A DNA stretch of 64,000 bases, taken from positions 1-64,000 of the forward strand of contig NZ_JAGXJN010000003.1 of assembly GCF_019091455.1 (NCBI RefSeq). Direction: 5' to 3'. Below, in pieces: positions 18,296 through 27,284 of this stretch. How positions within the stretch are numbered: position 1 is the first letter of the stretch; the number at the start of each line of letters is the position of its first letter. This DNA is from Chitinophaga sp. GbtcB8 (GTDB lineage: Bacteria > Bacteroidota > Bacteroidia > Chitinophagales > Chitinophagaceae). The translations under genes and the position numbers were made by a program. The notes under the pieces are model-generated. The model made no database searches. It saw only the letters and a program-made list of their open reading frames with translations, and had not been told where the DNA came from.

Positions 18296-19395
18296 TTCAG
18301 CGATATCTTCTCCATATCATCAAACTTCGCCTGCAAGCCCCATCCGCCAAAGTTTTCAGCTACTACAAACCAAAGCTCATTGCTGCCTTTTTTCAGGGGA
18401 AGAAAAACCTTATCGAAAAAACCAATAGAGCCTAAGAACCGGTAATCCCTTGACCTAAAAACATCTGCACCGGCATACAAAGCCCGGCCATTGAAATAAA
18501 CCGTTACGACATCACTGAATCCGAAGGACAGCGCTTTTATCTGATCCATGCCCGATTCAATGCTAACCCTGGCTACGATCGTGGTTGTTGTATTCGTTAA
18601 CCTGCCAAATCTTGAAAAGTTAATAATGCCGGAAGGCTCGGTTTGTTGCGTGGTCCAGGTAAGACTTTCTTTGATGGCGGGTGTAAGCTGATATTTTTTC
18701 TCAAACAGGCTGCTGCTGACTACATTGGATACCTGCCACCGGGTTATAAGGCCACCTGTTCCATTGGCAGGGATGGGCGCCGGAGAAAATGCAACTGCCG
18801 GCCGCAGGGCATATTGCAGATTAGCATAATGAACAGGCGCTCCGCCGGAAGTTAATCCTATACCGCCTGCTTTGGGCGTGCGCTTTAATTCTGCCACCTT
18901 TATCAAAGGGGTTTGCATATCATCTATATAAATTTCCGCCTGCAGGCCATGTACATCAATTTTGATATGATGCCAGAAATCAAATTTAAGATCGAATGCC
19001 TCGGAATACCCTTTGCCATGATATAATTGCCAGGCAGCTTCCCCATTAAAAACAGGAGTGTACTGTGTTGCATCCGGATTGCCGGACTGATGGGGGCGCA
19101 CATAAAAGTTTTCAAGTTCAGCGGTATCCTGCATCCTGAAATAACAGCCGGGAAAGCTGCGGGCCCTGGGGAAATTGATATCGTATTCAATAGTGCCATC
19201 CAGGAAGCCAACATCTTTTAGATAAATGTCCCCGGCTTTCAGGAAGATGCTTTCCTTGCCCATATAGGTTTCCTGAACCATCTCCGCCTGCCTGCTGATC
19301 CACTGGTCTGAGGTAAAAGGTACTTTAATGGTTTGTGCGGTTGCAAAACAGTAGCATAACAACAGCATGCAAGCTGATAAAGAGGATTTTTTCAT
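18292..19395 (-). CDS. Secreted LamG/concanavalin-like protein
   Basis: A 367-residue exported protein with a signal peptide (1-21, ending ATAQ). I chose the ATG at 19395; the frame is open to 19431 but the upstream residues are not signal-like. The region about 30-210 is a jelly-roll domain similar to LamG or DUF1080: GTIEYDINFPRARSFPGCYFRMQDTAELENFYVRPHQ and FWHHIKIDVHGLQAEIYIDD are typical strands. The C-terminal part (230-367) is a second beta-rich module (TVYFNGRALYAGADVFRSRD, ELWFVVAENFGGWG). No catalytic residues stand out. It is divergent, across 121 bp, from a membrane protein that also carries a jelly-roll domain. Confidence 0.82.
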   Translation of the reverse strand: MKKSSLSACMLLLCYCFATAQTIKVPFTSDQWISRQAEMVQETYMGKESIFLKAGDIYLKDVGFLDGTIEYDINFPRARSFPGCYFRMQDTAELENFYVRPHQSGNPDATQYTPVFNGEAAWQLYHGKGYSEAFDLKFDFWHHIKIDVHGLQAEIYIDDMQTPLIKVAELKRTPKAGGIGLTSGGAPVHYANLQYALRPAVAFSPAPIPANGTGGLITRWQVSNVVSSSLFEKKYQLTPAIKESLTWTTQQTEPSGIINFSRFGRLTNTTTTIVARVSIESGMDQIKALSFGFSDVVTVYFNGRALYAGADVFRSRDYRFLGSIGFFDKVFLPLKKGSNELWFVVAENFGGWGLQAKFDDMEKISLK

Positions 19396-19516
19396 ACAGT
19401 TTGTTTTATCTGATCCATGCGCAATAAACAAAGAGATGAAAAGAACCTATGTTCATTCAGCGTTCATTTAGCGGTCATTTATTGTTCAAATCCGCTTTAA
19501 GCTGTAATTTAACTGC

Positions 19517-20794
19517 ATGAGCCTCACGGAAAAGGAATACATAGCGCGCTGCAAGCAATTGATCGGGGAACAGTTACGCCTTGTGTCCGATGATGGAACG
19601 CTGCGTCAACGGGACCTGGAATCTCTTGCGGATAGTATTGAGGAAAGGTCAGGCATCAGGCTCAGTCTTTCCACCTTAAAACGGTTGTGGAAAAAAGACT
19701 ATGACCAGGTGCCGCATCCATCCACCCTGCAGGCATTGGTTTCGGTACTCGGGTATAAGGACTGGCAGGAATTCCGGTTAAAACAAGCCCCTCTTCCTGC
19801 TGCCCCGGTAGCTGAAAAGCCTGCCCGGCGTTTAAACCTTTGGATGATCTTGCCTGCAGTAGCTGCATTGGTCGTTTTTTCCTGGCTGATCGCTTTCCGC
19901 TCAGGCCAGCCCGCCAGCCTAAAACCGGTGGTGAAAGGCCCGGTTACTTTCACCGGGAATAAAACGGTTGCGCAGGGGGTGCCCAACACCATTGTTTTTA
20001 ATTACGATGTGCGTAATGTGGTAGCCGACAGTTTCTTTTTCCAACAATCCTGGAATGAGCAGGAGCGCGTAAAGATTGATCCTGGAAAGCATTACTATTC
20101 TGCTATATATTATTATCCCGGTTTTCACAGGGCCAAGCTTATAGCCAACGATTCCATCCTGAAGCGTTTTAAAGTACATATTACGACAGACGGATGGTTT
20201 CCACTGGCCCACCATGTATCCCGGGAGAGTATGCCGGTCTATCTCCCCCAAGAGGGTTCTATAAGAGATGGAGCCTTGCACATTTCCACGGAGACGCTTG
20301 TTGCTTCCCATATTGATGTAAATAAAGATTTCACCCTGAGCTATTTTAATGTCCGGGAATTTGAGGATACTTACAGCGATAATTTTTCGCTGGATACAAG
20401 AGTAATCCTGGACAGTACAAATCTTAATGCATGTCCGGGTCTTAGCCTGGTAGTGATGTGTGAGGAAGACATCTTTTTTGTGTGCATGATCAGAAAAGGA
20501 TGTGAGCGGAACAGCAATATTAAAATGGGAGAAGTATACGAGGATGGTGTACAAAACGACCTTTCCTCATTTGGCCGAGATCTGTACAAGTGGCAACAGC
20601 TACAGATCCAGGTGGTGAATAAACAGGCAACCATTAGCCTGGATGGCCAGCCGGTACGTACCATCCGCTTTAAAAAGGATTTTGGTAAAATAATGGGACT
20701 GGCGTATCATTTTACCGGTCCCGGGGGAGTAGATTATGTGAAACTGAAGAATGGTAAAAATAAGATGGTTTACGAAGACGAGTTCGGGAAATGA
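19517..20794 (+). CDS. Membrane protein with DNA-binding-like N-terminus and external LamG-like domain
   Basis: A 425-residue single-pass protein. The cytoplasmic part (1-105) contains SIEERSGIRLSLSTLKRLWKK and then PSTLQALVSVLGYKDWQEFRLKQ, a helical pattern like that of helix-turn-helix proteins. One membrane helix follows (about 106-126). The external part has an Ig-like stretch (about 135-235) and a C-terminal jelly-roll (about 245-425; FTLSYFNVREFEDTYSDNFSLDTRVILDS, KWQQLQIQVVNKQATISLDGQPV). The architecture suggests a one-component transmembrane sensor that senses sugar or glycan outside and acts on DNA inside. The DNA-binding role is inferred from the pattern only. Probable partner: the divergent secreted protein. 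Confidence 0.75.
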   Translation: MSLTEKEYIARCKQLIGEQLRLVSDDGTLRQRDLESLADSIEERSGIRLSLSTLKRLWKKDYDQVPHPSTLQALVSVLGYKDWQEFRLKQAPLPAAPVAEKPARRLNLWMILPAVAALVVFSWLIAFRSGQPASLKPVVKGPVTFTGNKTVAQGVPNTIVFNYDVRNVVADSFFFQQSWNEQERVKIDPGKHYYSAIYYYPGFHRAKLIANDSILKRFKVHITTDGWFPLAHHVSRESMPVYLPQEGSIRDGALHISTETLVASHIDVNKDFTLSYFNVREFEDTYSDNFSLDTRVILDSTNLNACPGLSLVVMCEEDIFFVCMIRKGCERNSNIKMGEVYEDGVQNDLSSFGRDLYKWQQLQIQVVNKQATISLDGQPVRTIRFKKDFGKIMGLAYHFTGPGGVDYVKLKNGKNKMVYEDEFGK

Positions 20795-20795
20795 G

Positions 20796-22001
20796 CTAGA
20801 TGATTTTTGTAAGCCCATCCTTTATGGCTTTCAGATACTGTTTGTTATTTGATTTTGTAATGGTAACATCCCTGCACTGGTTGAATTTGGCGAATATTTT
20901 AATAGCATCAATGATCTGAACGATCATGGGGTTGCTTAATTTCAGCGGTTCAAAGTGAAGGTTGTGAATGATCAATGTCCGCTGTTTCCGGTCCGCCTTT
21001 GAATCCATTCTGGCTACAAAAGTATCACCAACCAATACAGGCAATGAAAAATATCCGTATTTCCGTTTTGGCTCGGGAACAAAACATTCTATCTGGTAGT
21101 CGAAATCAAAAAAATCCCTTAAACGATGCCTGAATACATTTAATACATCGAAGGGCGAAAGAATAAATGCCTCGCCGGACAGCTGGATCTTTTTGGTTTT
21201 ATAAGCAGGTAACATATAGAGGGGCGCGCTTTTCAGGCCTTCGATCTCAACTTTACAAATTGCACCCTCATCCACGAGCTTTTCCAGCTCCTTTTTTACT
21301 AAATTATTTTTCACGCGGCGGGCACGCCAGGCTAGTTCTTTTGCGTAGGCAATACCAAGGGCTTTCAAATCACGCAGAATAACATGCCTTGCAAATTCAA
21401 CGGGTGTTGGCAGGGTGGTATCCACATCATCCGGAATTAAATTCACAGGCAGATCATATACTTTCAGGAAGCCCTTTGTTCGCGTAGTCATCAGTCTTCC
21501 ATCCAGGTACAGGCGTTCGAGCGCTATCTTGGATGGGCGCCAATCCCACCAGCCTTCACTTGGCAGCGGACGGTCATTTTCAAAATCCTTTACCATCAGC
21601 GGGCCTTCGCGTGCAACCCTGTCCAGCACCTTGTTCATAAGATTGATCTCGGCCTGTGGCAATGGCTGCCTGTTATCTGAAAAGCTTTGTTTTACAGGCA
21701 GTGAATAGCGAAAGTTATGCATGGGCATATACCCTGAGTCGGAAGTGAAGAATTCAAAGATCCTTCCATCCTCCTGCAGCTCATCGAGCCATTCCAGCTT
21801 ATAGTCAGGCACCCGTGCTGCAATGCTGTGGTGATGCGCGCGCTCAACGGTATAATTTGTATCCAGCTGAATAAAACCAAGATGGTCAATGAGCTTGTAG
21901 ACCGCCTCACGGCCCTTTCCAAACTGCGCCCGTTGAGAGAGTCCTGCTGCGTGGAGGATGATTTTTCTGGCTTGTGCTTTGGTCAGGATAACTGGTTTCA
22001 T
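20796..22001 (-). CDS. Winged-helix DNA glycosylase, YcaQ/AlkX family
   Basis: A 401-residue cytosolic protein of the HTH_42 family, which includes the interstrand-crosslink glycosylase YcaQ of E. coli. Family marks are KAQARKIILHAAGL at the start, the IQLDTNYTVERAHHH segment near residues 48-62 (the position of the Q-x-Q or Q-x-D catalytic motif), the RDLKALGIAYAKEL helix and the FDYQIECFVPEPKRKYGYFSLPVLVGD near the C-terminus. Family members unhook alkylated purines and crosslinks. It is convergent with the preceding gene with only one base between the stops and has no operon partner. Confidence 0.9.
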   Translation of the reverse strand: MKPVILTKAQARKIILHAAGLSQRAQFGKGREAVYKLIDHLGFIQLDTNYTVERAHHHSIAARVPDYKLEWLDELQEDGRIFEFFTSDSGYMPMHNFRYSLPVKQSFSDNRQPLPQAEINLMNKVLDRVAREGPLMVKDFENDRPLPSEGWWDWRPSKIALERLYLDGRLMTTRTKGFLKVYDLPVNLIPDDVDTTLPTPVEFARHVILRDLKALGIAYAKELAWRARRVKNNLVKKELEKLVDEGAICKVEIEGLKSAPLYMLPAYKTKKIQLSGEAFILSPFDVLNVFRHRLRDFFDFDYQIECFVPEPKRKYGYFSLPVLVGDTFVARMDSKADRKQRTLIIHNLHFEPLKLSNPMIVQIIDAIKIFAKFNQCRDVTITKSNNKQYLKAIKDGLTKII

Positions 22002-22098
22002 ACGTATAGTAAAGTAAGAAAATATTCAGGATTTTTTTCGTGCAGCTATCACCTGTCGCATTGAAACCGCAAGGGGGCCTGATGGCAGAGCTTCGTTA

Positions 22099-22136
22099 AA
22101 TAATTAAGCCGTCCCCAGGGAGACGGCTTAATTATT
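22099..22136. terminator. Terminator downstream of the susD-type gene
   Basis: A 15-bp perfect stem AATAATTAAGCCGTC / GACGGCTTAATTATT with an eight-base loop. T-runs are short on both strands, but the position just after the SusD stop and the stem strength support termination. Confidence 0.8.
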
Positions 22137-22157
22137 ATTTTCCTACCGGCATTATGC

Positions 22158-23780
22158 TTAATACCCGTCGTTCTGTTTTAAATTTCCATTCTTGTTCTTC
22201 TCTGATTGCGGAATGGGGTACAGTATTCTGTAATTGCCGTTGGGTGCGTGGGATAACCATGATTTCTTTGCAAAAACATTAAAGCGGATCATGTCCTGCC
22301 GGCGATGGCATTCTTCAAAGAACTCCCATCCCAGCTCATCCAGCAAGCGGCCAAACTGTATGTCTGCACCTCCTTCATTGGTGGTAGCGTGTACATCGCG
22401 CAGTCCATAATCATAGCTGCTTCCTTTTTGCAGGTCTGCCGCAGTTACTATCGCTTTTGCAGGGTTATTACGGAAAGCTCTTTCCCGCACCATTGTAACT
22501 GCTACAGCTGCTTCCCCGGCGCTACCTGTACGTAACAGGCATTCGGCTTTCATCAAAATAACATCTGCATATCTGAGCAGGGGAAAATCGTTGCTTAAAC
22601 GGTTAGTAGCACCTTTCTTTATTTCAAATTTCCCCAGCCGGTAACCATGGATCGCCTCAGAGGTATCAATGGCCGGCACTACATTGATCAGGTTCAGCGG
22701 CTGCCCGGTGAACCTTCCGTTCTGTACTATCAGCGTGGCGCCTGCGGATGAATACTGCTGTCCCCTGATCCAGTTATCCGTGAACCGGCTGTCCTGCGGG
22801 TCAAAAGTATTAATGAACTGCGGCACCGCGCAAATACCGCCCCAGGGCGAGGATTGCAGGTTAAAGGTGGCCTGGCATTCCTGTGGCAGCGTTTGCATAT
22901 GATGGTCAAACGCATTCCAGTCTGTTACGTATTTATCATCAAACGGAAGGGGAAAAATGATCTCTTTTGAATCTTCATTATTGGTGATGAACACATTTTT
23001 CTGGTTCATTTCCAGGCTATACAGTTTGGAATCTATTACTGCATTACACTGCTCCAGGCACTTTGCCCATTGCGCGGTACCTGAGTACACTTCCGCATTC
23101 AGGTATACTTTGGCCAGTAAGGTGCGTGCAGCCCACTGGTTAAACCGCCCGTAGGTGGACTGGTCGCTTTTTGTGCTGAGCAATGAAAGATTATCCGTGA
23201 TCTCTTTCACAATAAAATCATATACCTCTTTCCGGGTGCTCTGTTTGGGCAGAAAGCCGTCAGGCACTGTAAAATCAGTAACAACGGGCACATTCCCGAA
23301 CATATCGCAAAGCACCCAGTAATAAGAGGCCCTCAATACTTTCAGCTCTGCCAGCACATTTTCTTTGCCATCTGCTACGGGGATCACGCCGGATGATATT
23401 TGTTCAATTACCCTGTTGCAATTGTTAATGCCTTCGTAGGTCCTAGTCCAGCAGTTAACCGGGATGGCATCCTCTGAGGTCCACTTGTGATAATGGAACC
23501 TGCGGTATCCTCCATCGTCCACCCATCCCCAGGGCCTTTTGGGTATCAGCAATTCATCACCTGAAAGCTCCTGTGCCCAGAAATAGCTTTGCCACAGGTT
23601 GAACAGTTTGCGCCAGGGTATGTATGCTGCGGCAATCAGCGGTTCAAGGTCCTTTTCCGTAGGCTTGAACTGGTCTACTATTACCTGGTTATAATTTTTG
23701 TCTTTCAGCTTGGTGCAGGAAAAAGCCGGCAGCAGGCATAGAAAAGCAATTGCTATGATTGAATGATCTCTTTTGTTCAT
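22158..23780 (-). CDS. SusD/RagB-family outer-membrane lipoprotein (locus 1)
   Basis: A 540-residue surface lipoprotein with lipobox cysteine at 22 (AFSC). The N-terminal tetratricopeptide-like region shows SCTKLKDKNYNQV and YIPWRKLFNLWQSYFWAQELSGDELLIPKRP; the C-terminal part ends with the SusD signature RYADVILMKAECLLRTG, ELGWEFFEECHRRQDMIRF and the usual LKQNDGY. SusD proteins bind glycan or other ligands as the lid of the SusC barrel. It follows the SusC gene by 3 bp. No degradative enzyme lies nearby, so the ligand cannot be guessed. Confidence 0.96.
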   Translation of the reverse strand: MNKRDHSIIAIAFLCLLPAFSCTKLKDKNYNQVIVDQFKPTEKDLEPLIAAAYIPWRKLFNLWQSYFWAQELSGDELLIPKRPWGWVDDGGYRRFHYHKWTSEDAIPVNCWTRTYEGINNCNRVIEQISSGVIPVADGKENVLAELKVLRASYYWVLCDMFGNVPVVTDFTVPDGFLPKQSTRKEVYDFIVKEITDNLSLLSTKSDQSTYGRFNQWAARTLLAKVYLNAEVYSGTAQWAKCLEQCNAVIDSKLYSLEMNQKNVFITNNEDSKEIIFPLPFDDKYVTDWNAFDHHMQTLPQECQATFNLQSSPWGGICAVPQFINTFDPQDSRFTDNWIRGQQYSSAGATLIVQNGRFTGQPLNLINVVPAIDTSEAIHGYRLGKFEIKKGATNRLSNDFPLLRYADVILMKAECLLRTGSAGEAAVAVTMVRERAFRNNPAKAIVTAADLQKGSSYDYGLRDVHATTNEGGADIQFGRLLDELGWEFFEECHRRQDMIRFNVFAKKSWLSHAPNGNYRILYPIPQSEKNKNGNLKQNDGY

Positions 23781-23783
23781 CGG

Positions 23784-26700
23784 TTAAAAGTTTACGTTAA
23801 TACCAACAGTAAAAGCGCGCGTGGTAGGATATTTCTCACGGCCATCATTGCCCGGCGCCAGGCCGGTCCAGGTCACTTCCGGGTCTATGCCTTTGTATCC
23901 TGTGATCATGAAAGTATTGCGTGAGGATACATATACTCTTACGGAGTGTATGTATTTGATGCCTGTTGTGGGGAAATTATATCCCAGCGCAATATTGTCA
24001 ACCTTCCAGAAATCACCGTTCTCCACATAATAGCTGTTGAATTCCAGTGGCAGGTTGCTGTTCAGCACCGCTTTCCCGTAGATCTTGTCATACGCAGATT
24101 TCAGGCGGTTGTACTGCTGGTAGCCGGTGTTTTCATAATACATGCGCTGTGAGTTGATGATCTGGAATTTGAATGATCCGCGCATGGTGATATTCAGGTC
24201 AAAGTGTTTATACCTGAACGTGTTGTTCCAGGCTGCATGGAACCTTGGAACGCCGTTGCCAATAACCTTCTTATCCTCAAACCCGCGGTTGAACTGGTCA
24301 TAGGGAACCGGTTTGCCGTCCTTGCCTTCGTAGATCCATTTACCGTCTTCGGAAATATCAACCACCTTGTAACCATGGAAATTGCCGATCTCCTTGCCAA
24401 TCTCCACCAGGTGTGTATGTGTTTGTATGGGTACGCCCGCAGCGCCTTCCGTAAAGTAGTTAACGCTAAGCTTATACAGATCGTTAGAAAGCTTTACCAG
24501 CTTGTTGCTATTGGTATTATAGTTAATAGTGGTGCTCCACTCAAAGTCCTTTTTCTGTACCGGTATAAAATTCAGCTGTACTTCCACTCCCTTGTTTTGC
24601 ATTACGCCTACATTGGCGGTAGTGGAGGGATATTGGTTGGGAGGGCTGGGCACCTGGTACTCCCACAGCAGGCCGTCAATATTGCGGACATAATAGTCCA
24701 CGGAGCCGCTGATCCTTCCTTTCAGGATAGAGAAATCCAAACCCAGGTTGGTTTCTTTCTTCTCCTCCCACTTCAGGTTGGGATTAGGATTTTGTGCCGG
24801 GGTCAGGGACCTTACCCAGTTACCGTTCAGCAGGTAATAGTCGCCGTAAGAGAGCGTAGCTGCACCCAGGAAGAGTGCAGAAGGCGCTGTGCCTGTTACG
24901 CCGTAACCGGCTCTTAATTTCAGGTCATCAAAGATCTCCAGCCCTTGCATAAAAGGTTCCCGGTTGATGCGCCATCCTACAGAGATCGCAGGAAAGTTAC
25001 CCCAGGGTTTCTTAGCGCCATAGAGCTGGCTGGCTGCTTCGCGCCGCAGGCTTCCCAGCAGCAGGTACCTGTCCTTGTAGCTGTAGGTAACCCTGCCAAA
25101 AAAGCCTATCAGGTTGGTTTCAGACCGGAAGCTGTATTCCGGCGCCAGCCCTTCTTTTATAGCATTGCCGCTGCCGATGTTATTATAGCTGAAAATGTCT
25201 GTCGGGAAATCCCAGTTCTGTATCCAGTTCTCACTGAAATCACTTTCCTGGTAGCTGTAACCGCCCAGTATGGTGAACCGGTGATTGAGAATGGTTTTGC
25301 TGTATTCCGCCGTTAGCTCCATTAGCCTGTCAACACTTTCTTCTGCGCCTGTGGATGCATAGCCGTTACGGCCATCGCGCAGGGTGGAAATATGCCGTTT
25401 GGTTTCAGCATATCCTCTTGACTGGTTGTATTTGGAATAGGAGAACAGGGCATTCAGGCGCAGACCTGCTACCGGCGTAAAGGTGATGTTGCCATTATAG
25501 CGGGTGCGCTGTTCCGTGTTCCGGCCGTCACTTTCGTACAGGCGTGCCAGTGGGTTCTCATATTCAAACAGGGATGGTTTTTCAAACCAGTTGCCAGTAC
25601 TGTCACGAATGGGCTGTGTAGGGTTCTGCCACATGGCCTGCCGCCAGGTAAAACCGTTGAAGCTGGAGCCATCGCCGGTGGTGGTATATTTCTCCTGGGA
25701 GCTGATAAGGCCGAAATTGAATTTCAGCTTATCATCCAGCATGCTGTGATTGATGTCTATGCGGCCCCTGAATACCTGGTCGTCTGATTTCTGGAAGATA
25801 CCCTGCATAGCACGGTAGTTCACATTCAGCAGGTAATTGGTTTGGGAGTTGCCGCCCCGGTAGGTGAGGTTGTGTACATGGGAAACGGGTGTACGGGAAA
25901 TAGCTTTTATCCAGTCGGTAGAGCCACCGTAATCCCAGTTAGCATCCCGTGTGCCTGCGGCAATTTGCCTGTGATAGTCGTCTGCGGTGAGCATTTCCGG
26001 CTTACGGGCAATTGTTTCTGTACTTACAAAGCTGCTGTATTCTACCGTATTGATGTTATTGCCGCTGGCCCTGCGGGTGGTGATGAGGATCACGCCGTTA
26101 GTGCCCCTGATGCCGTAGATAGCGGCTGCGGAGCCGTCTTTCAGCACATCAATGGACTGTATATCTTCAGGCGCCACAGTTTTCATATCCCCGGGTACCC
26201 CGTCTATCAGCACCAATGGATTGGCATTAGCGCCCAGCAGGGTAGTATTGCCCCTGAGCAATATCTGTGTGCTGCTGGTGGGATCTCCGCTGGGAGCTGA
26301 TATGGACAGCCCTGCCACTTTACCCTGCAGCAGCTGGCCGGCATCCACCACGGCGCCTTTCACAAAGCTTTCCGATTTCACGGTGGCAACGGCGCTGGTG
26401 ATATCGGCCTTCCGCTGTGTTCCGTAACCGATCACAACTACCTCCTGTAATGCCTTATTGGAAGCCTCCAGCACAATATTAAGCCGGGTATTGCTGCTCA
26501 CAGGAATTTCTTTTGTTTCAAATCCTACCAGCCTTACTACCAATACGGCGTTATTATCAGTAACAGTCAGTGAAAAATTTCCGTCCTCCCCGGAAATAGT
26601 ACCGTTATTAGTGCCTTTTTCCTGTATGCTTACGCCAATCAGGGGATGGCCGTCTTTGTCCGCTATCTTCCCTGTAACGGTTGTTGCAATCACGGCGCTG

Positions 26701-27077
26701 TCTGTTGGCTGGCCCGCGCCCATGATCACTACCAGCTTATCGCTTACTTCGTTGTAGGTAAGGGATGTATTACCCAGTATGATGCTTAGCACTTCCCCGA
26801 GAGAGGCATCCCGTACATTCACAGACACCTTCTTATCTTCCGGGAGCAGGCGGTTCTTATACACAAAGCGGTAAAAGCCCTGTTCTTCAATGGCTTTCAG
26901 CGCGCTTTTCATTGAAACGTGATCCAGGTTCAGGTTGATATTTTTCTGGCCGTAGGTGGTGCCAAATGCCGGGATCATAAATCCCAGGAGCAGTATGATG
27001 GTAAGCTTCGTCATCAATACGTATTTAATAGTCAGGCTGCCCGTCTTACACGACAGGCGCTCTGGGATATTTTTCAT
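23784..27077 (-). CDS. SusC/RagA-family TonB-dependent transporter with STN domain (locus 1)
   Basis: A 1097-residue outer-membrane protein. After the signal (about 22-43, ending TYGQ) comes an STN (secretin/TonB N-terminal) domain (about 48-115), the mark of receptors that signal to FecR. A carboxypeptidase-like beta-sandwich (about 130-210, with GKIADKDGHPLIGVSIQEKGT), the TonB box/plug (VVVIGYGTQRKADITSAV, LLRGN, IQSIDVLKDGSAAAIYGIRGTNGVILIT) and the barrel ending VGINVNF follow. The upstream FecR and ECF sigma genes point to substrate-induced expression by trans-envelope signalling. Confidence 0.97.
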   Translation of the reverse strand: MKNIPERLSCKTGSLTIKYVLMTKLTIILLLGFMIPAFGTTYGQKNINLNLDHVSMKSALKAIEEQGFYRFVYKNRLLPEDKKVSVNVRDASLGEVLSIILGNTSLTYNEVSDKLVVIMGAGQPTDSAVIATTVTGKIADKDGHPLIGVSIQEKGTNNGTISGEDGNFSLTVTDNNAVLVVRLVGFETKEIPVSSNTRLNIVLEASNKALQEVVVIGYGTQRKADITSAVATVKSESFVKGAVVDAGQLLQGKVAGLSISAPSGDPTSSTQILLRGNTTLLGANANPLVLIDGVPGDMKTVAPEDIQSIDVLKDGSAAAIYGIRGTNGVILITTRRASGNNINTVEYSSFVSTETIARKPEMLTADDYHRQIAAGTRDANWDYGGSTDWIKAISRTPVSHVHNLTYRGGNSQTNYLLNVNYRAMQGIFQKSDDQVFRGRIDINHSMLDDKLKFNFGLISSQEKYTTTGDGSSFNGFTWRQAMWQNPTQPIRDSTGNWFEKPSLFEYENPLARLYESDGRNTEQRTRYNGNITFTPVAGLRLNALFSYSKYNQSRGYAETKRHISTLRDGRNGYASTGAEESVDRLMELTAEYSKTILNHRFTILGGYSYQESDFSENWIQNWDFPTDIFSYNNIGSGNAIKEGLAPEYSFRSETNLIGFFGRVTYSYKDRYLLLGSLRREAASQLYGAKKPWGNFPAISVGWRINREPFMQGLEIFDDLKLRAGYGVTGTAPSALFLGAATLSYGDYYLLNGNWVRSLTPAQNPNPNLKWEEKKETNLGLDFSILKGRISGSVDYYVRNIDGLLWEYQVPSPPNQYPSTTANVGVMQNKGVEVQLNFIPVQKKDFEWSTTINYNTNSNKLVKLSNDLYKLSVNYFTEGAAGVPIQTHTHLVEIGKEIGNFHGYKVVDISEDGKWIYEGKDGKPVPYDQFNRGFEDKKVIGNGVPRFHAAWNNTFRYKHFDLNITMRGSFKFQIINSQRMYYENTGYQQYNRLKSAYDKIYGKAVLNSNLPLEFNSYYVENGDFWKVDNIALGYNFPTTGIKYIHSVRVYVSSRNTFMITGYKGIDPEVTWTGLAPGNDGREKYPTTRAFTVGINVNF

Positions 27078-27147
27078 ACTTTAGCAATGTTTAGGTTTAA
27101 GATGAAATGGCTCACCGCCAGTGAGCTTTATCTGTCTTTTACGTAGC

Positions 27148-27178
27148 TGGGAGAATGTGTCAGCATTCTCCCATTTTT
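27148..27178. other. Stem-loop between fecR- and susC-type genes
   Basis: TGGGAGAATG / CATTCTCCCA form a 10-bp perfect stem with a TGTCAG loop. On the plus strand it is followed by TTTTTAT, but the flanking genes run on the minus strand, where no T-run follows. It may protect or process the fecR-susC mRNA or end an antisense transcript. Confidence 0.5.
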
Positions 27179-27284
27179 ATGACAAATATGGAATAGGTCA
27201 GGTTGGAACTGCTTTCATGTGGTATCAGTTTTTGGTGAAAAAATGGAATTTATGTATCTATTACAAGTCTGGTATGGGACCTTT

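Noticed and set aside
24204-24917. 237-codon frame antisense to the SusC gene
   Set aside because: Shadow of the SusC coding frame; no start context or family signal.
27148-27178. Hairpin between fecR- and susC-type genes taken as a transcription terminator
   Set aside because: The T-run is on the strand opposite to the genes; kept only as an unclassified stem-loop.
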